A stretch of DNA of 64,000 nt, from positions 81,411 through 145,410 of the forward strand of contig DLMJ01000047.1 of assembly GCA_002479255.1 (NCBI GenBank). Direction: 5' to 3'. The stretch is from Candidatus Binatus soli. Lineage in GTDB: Bacteria; Desulfobacterota; Binatia; Binatales; Binataceae. The translations under genes were made by a program, and so were the position numbers. The notes beneath the pieces were generated by a model. It was not told where the DNA came from. It searched no databases and saw only the letters and a list, made by a program, of their open reading frames with translations. The first letter of the stretch is position 1. Every line of letters starts with the position of its first letter. Positions 35,820-44,099 of the stretch are shown in pieces.

Positions 35820-35856
35820 AAGAAAAAAGAAGCCCCACGGCGCACCGCGGGGCTTC
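35820..35856 (-). terminator. Intrinsic terminator after rpmA
   Basis: Read leftward, GAAGCCCC and GGGGCTTC arms (35856-35849 and 35836-35829) close a GC-rich loop and are followed by a run of T and C (TTTTTTCTTTTC). It lies 28 bases after the rpmA stop. Confidence 0.85.
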
Positions 35857-35883
35857 GATTCAAATCTTGCGGGCTGACGGTCC

Positions 35884-36168
35884 CTAAGCAGACGCCCCTG
35901 CGGTATCGGCGCTGGCGGGGAGCGGCTCGACGCTCACTTGCCGCTTCTCACCCTTCGGCTCGTACTTAACCACACCGTCGATGAGCGCGTAAATCGTATA
36001 GTCGCGGCCCAGACCGACGTTGCGGCCCGGATGCACGCGAGTGCCGAGCTGGCGGATGATGATATTCCCGGCCTTGACGGTCTGGCCCGCGTAAATCTTG
36101 ATACCACGGCGCTGGCCCGGACTGTCGCGGCCGTTGCGCGTCGAACCCTGGCCTTTTTTGTGCGCCAC
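35884..36168 (-). CDS. rpmA: 50S ribosomal protein L27
   Basis: 94-residue ribosomal protein near the peptidyl-transferase centre. It begins MAHKKGQGSTRNGRDSPGQR, without the N-terminal extension that some lineages cleave off, and contains NIIIRQLGTRVHPGRNVG. The acidic/Ala-rich tail (PLPASADTAGASA) is a little longer than usual. It follows rplU by 69 bases in the conserved L21-L27 order and ends at a strong terminator. Confidence 0.97.
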   Translation of the reverse strand: MAHKKGQGSTRNGRDSPGQRRGIKIYAGQTVKAGNIIIRQLGTRVHPGRNVGLGRDYTIYALIDGVVKYEPKGEKRQVSVEPLPASADTAGASA

Positions 36169-36237
36169 GCAGTGTCTCCCTAAAAACTTATTGAGCGGCC
36201 TTCCGAGCCGCGGTTCAATTAAAATTCACGCCAGCGT

Positions 36238-36552
36238 TCATGCGCCGGCGGAAATTTCCTCGATCTTGAGAACGGTCAGTTCCTGGCGATGGCCCCGTTT
36301 GCGGCGGTAATTCTTGCGGCGCTTTTTCTTGAACACGATCACTTTCGTGCCGCGCGGCTGCTGGACGATCTTTGCCGTCACCGAAGCGCCCGCGACGACC
36401 GGGGTGCCGACCTTGGGCGCTTCGCCGCCGACCGCCAGCACCTGGTCAAGTGATATAGCCGCACCAACTTCGCCGACGAGCCGCTCGACCGTTATCTGGT
36501 CGCCGACGCCGACGCGGTACTGTTTTCCGCCTGTCTTTACTATTGCAAACAT
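36238..36552 (-). CDS. rplU: 50S ribosomal protein L21
   Basis: 104-residue ribosomal protein. It begins MFAIVKTGGKQYRVGVGDQI and ends with the basic RRKNYRRKRGHRQ, both typical. An open frame continues to 36573, but the conserved start is at 36552. No Shine-Dalgarno sequence is visible and the promoter places the transcript start only about 15 bases upstream. It leads the rplU-rpmA operon. Confidence 0.96.
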   Translation of the reverse strand: MFAIVKTGGKQYRVGVGDQITVERLVGEVGAAISLDQVLAVGGEAPKVGTPVVAGASVTAKIVQQPRGTKVIVFKKKRRKNYRRKRGHRQELTVLKIEEISAGA

Positions 36553-36572
36553 CGATGTGCCGAACGAGAACA

Positions 36573-36599
36573 ATTATCGGACGCAGCCGGGCGTGTCAA
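36573..36599 (-). promoter_or_regulatory. Promoter of the rplU-rpmA operon
   Basis: On the minus strand a perfect TTGACA (36599-36594) and GATAAT (36578-36573) are 15 bases apart, which is short; a 17-base spacing to TAATTG is the alternative. It lies 21 bases before the rplU ATG. Confidence 0.5.
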
Positions 36600-36634
36600 C
36601 GCATCGGGCGATGCGCGAGGTGGCTGCGCGTCGA

Positions 36635-37174
36635 TTAGTCGATGCCCAGTCGCTCGCGGCCTTCGGGAGAAATCATCTGCGGAGTCCACGGCGGATCCCA
36701 CACCAGATCGACGTCCGCCTCCGACACGCCCGGGATGCTCATGATCTTGTAGCGCGCGTCGGTCGCGATCGAGGCGCCCATGCCGCATCCCTGCGCCGTC
36801 AGCGTCATCTTGACTTCGACTTTCTTGGCGCCGTCGCCGGCGTCCTTCACTTCCATTCCATAGACGAGGCCGAGGTCAACGATGTTGACGGGGATTTCGG
36901 GGTCGAAGCAGGTCTTGAGCTGCTCCCAGACCATCGCTTCGAGATCGCCGCCGCCCGACGCCGACACCGCGCCCGCATCTTCGGGCTTTTTGCCGAGCGC
37001 ATCGGCGTCCTTGCCTGCGACGCGGAACAGGCCGCCGTGCGCGGGAATCTGCAGGGTGAAGGTTCCGCCGAGCGATTGCGTGATAAAGGCTTCGAGCCCC
37101 TTTTCCAGCTTCGTTTTGTCTCCGGCCGGGATCCGGACGCCTTCGCATTCGCGGGTCAATTCAACGCGTTCCAT
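36635..37174 (-). CDS. sufT: Fe-S cluster assembly protein SufT-like
   Basis: A 179-residue protein. The N-terminal part (VELTRECEGVRIPAGDKTKL, ITQSLGGTFTL, GKDADALGKK) is specific to SufT. The C-terminal half is a DUF59/MIP18 domain with DPEIPVNIVDLGLVYGMEV and MTLTAQGCGMG. Relatives help load Fe-S clusters, including those of lipoyl synthase and aconitase. The frame opens with a TTG, but the ATG at 37174 with AAGGAAGG upstream is better. No other suf genes are in the window. It lies just upstream of the rplU promoter on the same strand. Confidence 0.88.
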   Translation of the reverse strand: MERVELTRECEGVRIPAGDKTKLEKGLEAFITQSLGGTFTLQIPAHGGLFRVAGKDADALGKKPEDAGAVSASGGGDLEAMVWEQLKTCFDPEIPVNIVDLGLVYGMEVKDAGDGAKKVEVKMTLTAQGCGMGASIATDARYKIMSIPGVSEADVDLVWDPPWTPQMISPEGRERLGID

Positions 37175-37349
37175 CGGCAAATACCTTCCTTGTCAGACTG
37201 GCTATTGTAACGCGACGGCCCGGTGCGGGCCATAGGCAGGGCGCGAGACTTCGCCAATTAGTGGTTCCTGGTGGGAGTGTTCACATAGCTTGGCGTTGCC
37301 GTCGTGGCGTGCCCCTGATAAAGCGAAGCAAGGACGAAGGGGCAGGCAG

Positions 37350-39230
37350 GTGGAGGAAGCGGGAATCCCGGGCGCGAATCAGCGTCATTTCGGCATCTCG
37401 GCCAGGCAGAAGCTCTATCAGTTTCTGTGCTCGCGGCCAGCAGGCGCCGACGCTGGCGAGCTGGTCGGGCTGCTGCTGAGCGGAGTCGGCTCGGACCCTG
37501 AACTCGGCGCGCGAATTGTCCGTCAGCTACTCGACGGCGATCCGAATTTCATCTTCGACCCTGACACGGCGCTGTGGCGGCTTGCGCAGAGCGATCGCAT
37601 CCGCGTCGGGCTCGATCAGGCCGAGTTCACGGTGGTCGATCTGGAAACTACGGGCGGACGCGCCGGCCCGGGCACGATCATCGAGATCGGCGCGTACCGG
37701 ATGGTCGGGCGGCGGCTCGCCGAATCTTTTTCGACGCTGGTCCGACCGCAGGGCGGCATCGTTCCGCGCTTTATCACGGGGCTAACGTCGATTACGACGG
37801 AGATGGTTCGCGAGGCGCCGCCTATCGAGGATGTGCTGCCCGCGTTTCGCGAGTTCATGGGGGAGCGGGTGATGGTCGCGCACAACGCGGCCTTCGACTT
37901 CGGATTTCTCGACTTCGAATACCGCCGCATCTTTGGAATTGGGCTGGGCAACCCGGTGCTGTGCACGCTCAGGATGTCGCGCCGGTTCATGCCGTCGCTC
38001 AAGCGCCGCCGGCTCGATCTGCTCGCGGGACATTTCGGGCTTTCGCTCGAAGGACGGCATCGCGGACTTGGCGACGCGCGGATGGCCGCGGAGCTGCTCT
38101 CGATTTTTCTCGAGATGGCGGAGCGGATGGGTATCACGCGGCTGGATCGCCTGCTCGACGACCATCGTCGCGGACTTGCGGGCAGGAGAATCGAACGTCA
38201 CGTGCGGCCGGAGGAGATCGCGGCGCTGCCGCATGCGCCCGGCGTTTACATGATGCGCAATGAGCGCGGCGATTTGCTGTACGTCGGCAAGGCGCGGCGG
38301 CTCCGGGAGCGGGTGAGCTCATACTTCACGGCGTCGGTGAAGGCAAAGACGGCGGAGCTGATCTCGCACGTTTACAAAATCGAGACGCGGCCGGCGCGCT
38401 CGCCGCTCGAGGCGGCGCTCGACGAAGCGCGGCTCATCCGCGAGCTGAAACCACCGTACAACCGGATGCTGAAATCGGCGGCGCCCGCGTATTTCATCAA
38501 GCTCGACATGATGGACGAGTTTCCGCGCGTGACGATTTCGACAAAGATGAGTGCGCGGCGCGGTGTGATGCATCTGGGGCCGTTCATCGGCCGCCGCGGC
38601 ATCGAGCATTCAGTTCGCGCGCTGGCGAGAATCCTCGGCCTTCGCACCTGCGGCGGGAAGCTTGAGCCGAGCGAGGACTTTTCGCCGTGCATCTATGGCC
38701 AGATGGGCCATTGCACCGCGCCGTGCAACCTGAGTATCGACGGAGAAAGGTACGCGGAGCGGGTTCGGCGCGCGGTTGGTTTTCTGCGCGGGAGGATCGG
38801 CCCGCTGCTGGGTGAATTGGCCCGGGCGCGCGATCAGGCCGCGGCCGCGATGCGCTTTGAGGAGGCGGCGCGCTTTCGCCACCATCTCGAGGCGCTGACC
38901 ACGCTGGCGCATCGCGCGACCCGCCTCAGCCGGGTGGTGACGGAAAACAATCTCGTGATCGTGACAGGCGAGGCGGCCGATCGCGCAGCGCACGTCGTGC
39001 TGTCGGGACGGCTTGCGATGACGCGGCATCTGGACACGGCAGACGCCGCGGGCGAGGTGGCGGCGTTCGTCGCGGGCAATTACGAGCGATACAAGTTGAA
39101 ATACGTCGAGCGCGGAGAGTTGGAGAAGATGACGATCGTCGCACGATGGCTCCGGGAGCGCGCGCCCGACGAGGGTCGTCTCATCTATCTGGCCGGTCCG
39201 CAGCTGGATTCCGTCGCGCTGGCGAGCTGA
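37350..39230 (+). CDS. DEDDh exonuclease fused to a UvrC-like GIY-YIG endonuclease
   Basis: A 626-residue two-domain nuclease. Residues about 93-255 form a DnaQ/PolC-type 3'-5' exonuclease with all acidic sites: FTVVDLETTG (D97, E99), HNAAFDFGFLD (D183) and HRGLGDARMAAEL (H237, D242). Residues about 293-375 are a GIY-YIG domain (PGVYMMRNERGDLLYVGKAR). A UvrC-like region with CxxxxxGHCxAPC and a UVR-type helix (MRFEEAARFRHHLEAL) follows. It lacks the RNase H and HhH parts of true UvrC, so it resembles Cho-like repair nucleases. GTG at 37350 with a purine-rich upstream is preferred over TTG at 37290. Confidence 0.85.
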   Translation: MEEAGIPGANQRHFGISARQKLYQFLCSRPAGADAGELVGLLLSGVGSDPELGARIVRQLLDGDPNFIFDPDTALWRLAQSDRIRVGLDQAEFTVVDLETTGGRAGPGTIIEIGAYRMVGRRLAESFSTLVRPQGGIVPRFITGLTSITTEMVREAPPIEDVLPAFREFMGERVMVAHNAAFDFGFLDFEYRRIFGIGLGNPVLCTLRMSRRFMPSLKRRRLDLLAGHFGLSLEGRHRGLGDARMAAELLSIFLEMAERMGITRLDRLLDDHRRGLAGRRIERHVRPEEIAALPHAPGVYMMRNERGDLLYVGKARRLRERVSSYFTASVKAKTAELISHVYKIETRPARSPLEAALDEARLIRELKPPYNRMLKSAAPAYFIKLDMMDEFPRVTISTKMSARRGVMHLGPFIGRRGIEHSVRALARILGLRTCGGKLEPSEDFSPCIYGQMGHCTAPCNLSIDGERYAERVRRAVGFLRGRIGPLLGELARARDQAAAAMRFEEAARFRHHLEALTTLAHRATRLSRVVTENNLVIVTGEAADRAAHVVLSGRLAMTRHLDTADAAGEVAAFVAGNYERYKLKYVERGELEKMTIVARWLRERAPDEGRLIYLAGPQLDSVALAS

Positions 39231-39274
39231 TCACTTTTTTCAGGACAAAATGCGGCAACGATGCCTGGCAGACC

Positions 39275-39304
39275 TTGCTGAAAGAGCTTGTGCGATCATA
39301 AAAT
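39275..39304 (+). promoter_or_regulatory. Promoter of the Phd/PIN toxin-antitoxin pair
   Basis: TTGCTG (39275-39280) and TAAAAT (39299-39304) with an 18-base spacer, ending ten bases before the antitoxin ATG. The transcript would have almost no leader. Confidence 0.4.
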
Positions 39305-39313
39305 CAGAAAATC

Positions 39314-39580
39314 ATGAAATCAGAGATCTCGGCCACCGACGCGGCTCGACGCTTTTCAGAGGTTTTGAATCGCGTGCGATATCGCAACGAGACTTTCGTC
39401 GTGAAACGAGGGGGCGAACCGGTCTGTGAGATCGTCCCCGTGCGCAACGCTACCTTCACCGGCCGTGAACTCGTGGAATTGCTCCGCTCGCTGCCGCATC
39501 CCGACAAGGAATATCTGGACGCGATCGAACAGCATGTTCGAAAACAGCCGAGAGCCGAGAAGTCGAAGTGGCCGCGCTGA
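39314..39580 (+). CDS. Phd/YefM-family antitoxin
   Basis: An 88-residue antitoxin. The N-terminal fold is typical of Phd/YefM (SATDAARRFSEVLNRVRYRN, then FVVKRGGEPVCEIVPV). The C-terminal half would wrap the toxin. It normally represses its own promoter. It overlaps the PIN toxin start by 13 bases. Its start has no clear ribosome site. Confidence 0.85.
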   Translation: MKSEISATDAARRFSEVLNRVRYRNETFVVKRGGEPVCEIVPVRNATFTGRELVELLRSLPHPDKEYLDAIEQHVRKQPRAEKSKWPR

Positions 39581-39969
39581 TCGATTCCAGCATCTTCATC
39601 GCCGGCGAGCGCGGCCGGATCGATCTGGCGGACCTTCTGGCATCGCTCGGCGGCGAACCTCTCGCGCTGTCCGCGGTGACCGCGTCGGAACTGCTATACG
39701 GCTTGCCTCGCGCTCGAACGACCGCGCAACGAAATCGACGCAATGCTTACGTCGAGGCGATATTCGCGCAAATGACGGTGATAGCGTTCGATCTCACCGT
39801 CGCCCGAGTCCACTCAGCGGTTTCGGCTGAACTAGACCGTACCGGCCGCCAGGTCGGCGCGCACGATCTGATGATCGCCGCGACTGCGATGGCCCACGAT
39901 TACCGCGTTGCGACGCGGGACCTCAGGAGCTTTCCGAAAATTCCGGGCCTCGAGACTCTAAGGATCTAG
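39568..39969 (+). CDS. vapC: VapC-like PIN-domain toxin
   Basis: A 133-residue PIN ribonuclease. The conserved acidic residues are present: Asp in ALIDSSIFIAGERG, Glu in VTASELLYGL, Asp in GRQVGAHDLMIAATAM and Asp in VATRDLRSF. Homologues cleave tRNA or rRNA. It starts GTG inside the end of the antitoxin gene, so the two are translated as a pair. It ends 12 bases from the oppositely oriented hydrolase gene. Confidence 0.88.
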   Translation: MAALIDSSIFIAGERGRIDLADLLASLGGEPLALSAVTASELLYGLPRARTTAQRNRRNAYVEAIFAQMTVIAFDLTVARVHSAVSAELDRTGRQVGAHDLMIAATAMAHDYRVATRDLRSFPKIPGLETLRI

Positions 39970-39981
39970 CGTTCGGGCCAA

Positions 39982-40689
39982 TCACCCTTTCAGATTTGCG
40001 GCGAACAGCTTGAGCGTGCGCTTCCACGCGTCCTTGGCTTCGGCGGGGCGATGGACATCGGCGCGAGTGTCGTTGAAAAACCCATGCGAGCATCCCGCGT
40101 AAACCTTCACCTCGCCCGGCTTGTCGAACTTCTTCAGCGCCGCCGCCAGCCGATCGACGTCGCCGCGCTGGATCCATCCGTCGTTCTCGCCGTATGCGTA
40201 GAAAATCGGGCAGCCGAGATGCTTGAGTTTTTCGTCCGGCGGGATTTCGCCATAAAACGGCGCCGCGGCCGCGATTTCCCGGCTCTCGCATGGCAACAGC
40301 AGGGCGTAGCTGCCGCCCATGCAAAATCCCGTGATGCCGATGCGGGTTGAATGGGTCTGTTTCTGTGCGCGCAGCCAATCCACCGTGGTCTGAAGATCCG
40401 CGATGCCGTCTTCCTTCTTCAGTCCGCCCATCAGTTGCGCGGCTCGATTGGGCTCGGTGGCGACCTGGTGGCCCTGTCGCGAGTACAAGTCCGGCGCGAT
40501 CGCGAAATAACCCTCGCGCGCCAGCCGCCGGGTGACGTCGCGGATATGGTCGTTCAGCCCCCACCATTCCTGGACTACGATCGCCGCCGGCGATGACTCG
40601 ACTCCCGCCGGCTCGGCGACATACGCCTTGAGCGCGCACGCATGGCCTGCATATGTCACTTCACGCGTGACGATATCTTTGCTCGCCAT
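39982..40689 (-). CDS. Dienelactone hydrolase family protein
   Basis: A 235-residue alpha/beta hydrolase. The catalytic triad is visible: the nucleophile Cys in ITGFCMGGSYAL, Asp in YAYGENDGWIQ and His in CSHGFFNDTRADVH. IVVQEWWGLNDHIRDV matches the oxyanion region. Family members open lactone rings in aromatic degradation, but no such pathway is nearby. There is no signal peptide. GAGGTG seven bases upstream of the ATG at 40689 supports the start. Confidence 0.9.
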   Translation of the reverse strand: MASKDIVTREVTYAGHACALKAYVAEPAGVESSPAAIVVQEWWGLNDHIRDVTRRLAREGYFAIAPDLYSRQGHQVATEPNRAAQLMGGLKKEDGIADLQTTVDWLRAQKQTHSTRIGITGFCMGGSYALLLPCESREIAAAAPFYGEIPPDEKLKHLGCPIFYAYGENDGWIQRGDVDRLAAALKKFDKPGEVKVYAGCSHGFFNDTRADVHRPAEAKDAWKRTLKLFAANLKG

Positions 40690-40736
40690 TGTCGCTCACC
40701 TCGAAGATATAAAATGTCACCCGCGCTGCGCGGCAT

Positions 40737-41621
40737 CTACTGTGCGGCCGCCACCGGTATGAAGCCAAGCGTGCCATTCCTGAGTTTGATCTGAAGGTAG
40801 TTGCCCGTGATTCCCGTGACGTGGACGTACTTCTTGCGGCGCACGTGGCCGATGGTGGAACTGGTCTCGTCGGGATTTTGATATACCGGCGAAGTTTTCG
40901 TCAACAGGAAAAGCTTGTTGAGCGGCTTGATCTTCGGCGCGCCGCCCGACGCTGTCGTCGCCATGGCGCCGGCGGACGTCGCACCGGCAGCCGGCGTCGC
41001 AGCGGGCGCAGGCATCAGCCTGGCGTCGAGTGCTCGCACCTCGTCGAACTCCGCGTTGGCTTCGGTCGTGCGAGCCGGCTCCGTCGCCAGCAGATTCGCC
41101 AGTGCCAGGTGGGCCTTTGCGTCTTTAGGGCTGAGCCCGATTGCGGTGCGGATTTGATCTTCCGTCTCGGCGGTCTTGCCTTCCTTTCTGAGCACCTCAC
41201 CCAAATCTAGATGGTAGTTGGCGCGGTCCGGCTCGAGTGCTACCGCGGCGCGGTACTGATTTTCGGCCAGTCCGCGCTGGTTCTGATCGCTATAGAGGTT
41301 GCCGAGCGCGGCATGGGTCGCCGCGTTTTTAGGATCGATCTCGAGGACCTTCATGAATTCAACTTGCGCGTGTCTCGGCTTGTGCTCGAATATGTAGAGA
41401 TTTCCCAGCGCGATATGGGTGCGCGGATCGTTCGGCTCGAGCTTCGCCGCCTCCTGGTAAGCCTTTTCCGCGTCGGCGAGCTTCGTCGTCTGCATGTCGG
41501 TGTCGCCATCGGCAAGAAAATCCTCGGCGGTCTTGTGATGGCATCCCGCCCCTATCAGGATCATCGCGCCGGTCACGATCATCGCCCCGGTCCGGGCCAG
41601 TAGGCTTCGCGTCCTGTTCAT
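40737..41621 (-). CDS. TPR-repeat lipoprotein with C-terminal SH3-like domain
   Basis: A 294-residue protein with signal peptide and lipobox LIGAGC, so likely membrane-anchored in the envelope. At least four tetratricopeptide repeats run from about residue 40 to 175 (for example AEKAYQEAAKLEPNDPRTHI, AALGNLYSDQNQRGLAENQY). After an Ala/Pro-rich linker, the C-terminus (KTSPVYQNPDETSSTIGHV…YVHVTGITGNYLQIKL) resembles a bacterial SH3 domain. The ATG at 41621 has GGAGGAA upstream. It is probably a scaffolding protein; no partner can be named. Confidence 0.75.
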   Translation of the reverse strand: MNRTRSLLARTGAMIVTGAMILIGAGCHHKTAEDFLADGDTDMQTTKLADAEKAYQEAAKLEPNDPRTHIALGNLYIFEHKPRHAQVEFMKVLEIDPKNAATHAALGNLYSDQNQRGLAENQYRAAVALEPDRANYHLDLGEVLRKEGKTAETEDQIRTAIGLSPKDAKAHLALANLLATEPARTTEANAEFDEVRALDARLMPAPAATPAAGATSAGAMATTASGGAPKIKPLNKLFLLTKTSPVYQNPDETSSTIGHVRRKKYVHVTGITGNYLQIKLRNGTLGFIPVAAAQ

Positions 41622-41756
41622 CGCTGAGGTTCCTCCAAGAGACCAGCGCGCCTTCCGATTGGGCAATGATCGGGCCAGCGACGGGAAAATCTACGCATCA
41701 TGTTGAAGCGAGCACGGAAACAGTGTCAAGCATTCCAGCGCCCGTCGCAGTTCCCG

Positions 41757-41785
41757 TTGGATGCGCGCGTTTGTTAGGTTATAAA
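41757..41785 (+). promoter_or_regulatory. Promoter of cofC-mla, nearly leaderless
   Basis: TTGGAT (41757-41762) and TATAAA (41780-41785) with a 17-base spacer. The GTG start of cofC is at 41794, so the transcript would start at or just before the start codon. Confidence 0.4.
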
Positions 41786-41793
41786 GATACCCC

Positions 41794-42438
41794 GTGCGCT
41801 TTATCCTGATCGCAGCCAAGCAACTCGAATTCGCCAAGACCCGGCTCGCGCCGGTGCTGCCACCCGGCGAGCGCCGTGCGCTGGCCGAAGCGATGTTTCG
41901 CGACGTGCTGGCGGCCTCGCTTGGCGCAGCCGCCGCCGACCACGTCGCCGTGGTGACATCGGACGCGGGCCTGCTCGCGCTGGCGCGCTCGGCCGGTGCA
42001 CTCACCATCGACGAGGAATTTCCGCGCGGCCTCAACGCCGCCGTCGGACTTGCCACCTCCGCGCTGATTGCGGATGGTGCGCGAACCGTTTGCACGGTGC
42101 TGTCCGACATCCCATTGATCGCAGCCGAAGATATAGACGCGGTGTTTGCCGCGATGCCCGCCGGACGGGGCGTGGTGCTGGTTCCCTCGCGGGATTTCTC
42201 GGGCACCAACATCATTTGCCGCTCACCCGCCGCCGCCGTGGCGACTCGATTCGGTCGAATGAGCCTGGTGCGGCATCTGGACGATTGCCGCAGCTCCGAC
42301 GTTCCGGCTAGAGTGCTGCGACTTGCGCGGCCCGCGCTGGACCTCGACGTGATCGCGGACCTCGCCGAGTTCGAGCGCGCCGGGTCCTCCACGCATACTC
42401 AAAACCAGTTGGCCCGGCTCGGGATTGCTCATCACTAA
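41794..42438 (+). CDS. cofC: 2-phospho-L-lactate guanylyltransferase (CofC-like)
   Basis: A 214-residue nucleotidyltransferase of F420 synthesis that activates 2-phospholactate or a related three-carbon phosphate with GTP. The family shows in LIAAKQLEFAKTRLAPVLPP (the KxxxKTRL type loop), VVTSDAGLLALA, VCTVLSDIPLIAAEDID and SGTNIICRSP. The GTG start follows a -10 element by eight bases. No other F420 biosynthetic genes are adjacent. It precedes the Mla genes, whose first start is about 30 bases after its stop, and likely shares their transcript. Confidence 0.88.
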   Translation: MRFILIAAKQLEFAKTRLAPVLPPGERRALAEAMFRDVLAASLGAAAADHVAVVTSDAGLLALARSAGALTIDEEFPRGLNAAVGLATSALIADGARTVCTVLSDIPLIAAEDIDAVFAAMPAGRGVVLVPSRDFSGTNIICRSPAAAVATRFGRMSLVRHLDDCRSSDVPARVLRLARPALDLDVIADLAEFERAGSSTHTQNQLARLGIAHH

Positions 42439-42471
42439 AAATTGCAAAACGGACTGATATCGATCGTGGAA

Positions 42472-43233
42472 ATGGCTGAGCGGCTGGGCGCGCTGGTGAT
42501 CGACAGTGTTGTCCAGCTCGGCGCGTTCGTGCTTTTTTTGGTGAGCGCCGCGTTTTACGTTTTTTTTCCGCCGTTTAAGCCGCGGCTATGGATTCGGCAG
42601 ATACGAATCATCGGCGCCGACTCGCTGTTTCTCATCATCTTAATCGGCGGCTTCACCGGGATGGTGCTGGGTCTGCAGGGCTACAACACGCTGCGCCGCT
42701 TTGGCTCCGACGGCGCATTGGGCACGGTCGTCGCCCTGGTTCTGGTGCGCGAGCTTGGACCCGTTCTGGCCGCCCTGATGATCGCGGCGCGCGCGGGCTC
42801 CGCGATGGCGGCGGAGCTCGGCGCGATGCAATCCACCGAACAGATCGACGCGCTCACCGTGATGGCGATCAACCCGGTCCAGTACCTGGTCTCGCCGCGC
42901 GTGCTCGCGGGCGTGATCAGTTTCCCCTTGCTGATCTCGGTCTTCGACGTGGTGGGAATCTTCGGCGGCTACATGATCGGCGTCGGCCTGATGGGCGCGC
43001 CGTCGGCTGCATACTTCAACGGTATCGCCGACAACATGGAATGGCACGACGTCATGACCGGCATCTACAAGGCCCTGGTCTTCGGCGTGGTCGTAACGTG
43101 GGTCTGTTGCTACAAGGGATATCGCGCCGAACGGATGGCGACCGGGGTCAGCCGCGCCACCACCGAAGCCGTGGTGCTGTCCAGCGCCCTGATTCTTGCG
43201 TTTGACTATTTTCTTACGTCTATACTTTTGTGA
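42472..43233 (+). CDS. mlaE: Mla-type lipid ABC transporter permease
   Basis: A 253-residue permease of the phospholipid transport system between inner and outer membranes. Five or six hydrophobic helices are seen. Family motifs are LFLIILIGGFTGMVLGLQGY, LVLVRELGPVLAALMIAARAGSAMAAELG and QIDALTVMAINPVQYLVSPR. An open frame begins with a TTG at 42442, but the ATG at 42472 gives the usual MlaE start (MAERLGALVID). The ATPase follows after 24 bases. Confidence 0.93.
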   Translation: MAERLGALVIDSVVQLGAFVLFLVSAAFYVFFPPFKPRLWIRQIRIIGADSLFLIILIGGFTGMVLGLQGYNTLRRFGSDGALGTVVALVLVRELGPVLAALMIAARAGSAMAAELGAMQSTEQIDALTVMAINPVQYLVSPRVLAGVISFPLLISVFDVVGIFGGYMIGVGLMGAPSAAYFNGIADNMEWHDVMTGIYKALVFGVVVTWVCCYKGYRAERMATGVSRATTEAVVLSSALILAFDYFLTSILL

Positions 43234-43257
43234 TAACGCCGTAGCGATCGACGATCC

Positions 43258-44088
43258 ATGAGCCAAACTGAAATCAACCATAACGGTGGCGATGCGAAGA
43301 ACATTCGCAACGCGGCGAGCGCCGGTAATGCAATCGAAGTGCGCGATCTTCGCAAACGCTTCGGCCGCCAGCAGGTCCTCGACGGCGTTACGCTCGATTT
43401 TCCCGCCGGCCAGATCACGACGATCGTCGGTCCCAGCGGATCCGGCAAGACCGTTCTGCTCAAGCATCTCAATCTGCTGATGCGGCCCGACTCGGGCACG
43501 ATCGTGATCGACAACGTCGAAGTGACAAAGCTCGGCGCGACCGGCCTGGACGCGGTGCGCGAAAAATTCGGGGTGCTCTTTCAGGCCGGCGCATTGTTCG
43601 ACTCGATGTCGATATTTGACAACGTCGCGTTCCCGCTGGTCGAGAAAACCAGGCTCACTCGCGCGGAGATCGCCGAGCGCGTGCATGAAACGCTCAAAGC
43701 GGTTGGGCTGGAAGGGATGGGAGCCAAGTTTCCCTCCGAGATGAGCGGCGGGATGCAGAAGCGCGCCGCGCTCGCGCGCGCACTGGTGCGGCGCCCGAAA
43801 ATCCTCATGCTCGACGAGCCAACTACCGGCCTCGATCCGTCGCGGACCGGCGCGATTCACGAACTTATCCGACGCACGCAGGAGAATTTTAAGCTGACCG
43901 CCGTGATGGTCAGTCATGACGTGCCGGCAGTCTTCCAGGTTTCCGACCGCGTCGCATTCCTCCATAATGGCCGCACTCATCTCAACGGCACGGTGGCCCA
44001 GGTGATGGCGGCCGACGACGAGGTTTTCAAGCGGTTTCTGGCGGGCAAAGCATCCGGCGAGGAGAATGAAACAGCCCTTGCGGGCTGA
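43258..44088 (+). CDS. mlaF: Mla-type ABC transporter ATPase
   Basis: A 276-residue ATPase that powers MlaE. Walker A is VGPSGSGKTVLLKHL, the signature is EMSGGMQKRAALARAL and Walker B is ILMLDEPTTGLDPS, followed by VSHDVP. The first 26 residues are a polar extension (SQTEINHNGG) before the domain. The order mlaE-mlaF-mlaD-mlaC-mlaA is kept; mlaB is absent. Confidence 0.95.
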   Translation: MSQTEINHNGGDAKNIRNAASAGNAIEVRDLRKRFGRQQVLDGVTLDFPAGQITTIVGPSGSGKTVLLKHLNLLMRPDSGTIVIDNVEVTKLGATGLDAVREKFGVLFQAGALFDSMSIFDNVAFPLVEKTRLTRAEIAERVHETLKAVGLEGMGAKFPSEMSGGMQKRAALARALVRRPKILMLDEPTTGLDPSRTGAIHELIRRTQENFKLTAVMVSHDVPAVFQVSDRVAFLHNGRTHLNGTVAQVMAADDEVFKRFLAGKASGEENETALAG

Positions 44089-44099
44089 AGCAAAGACCT

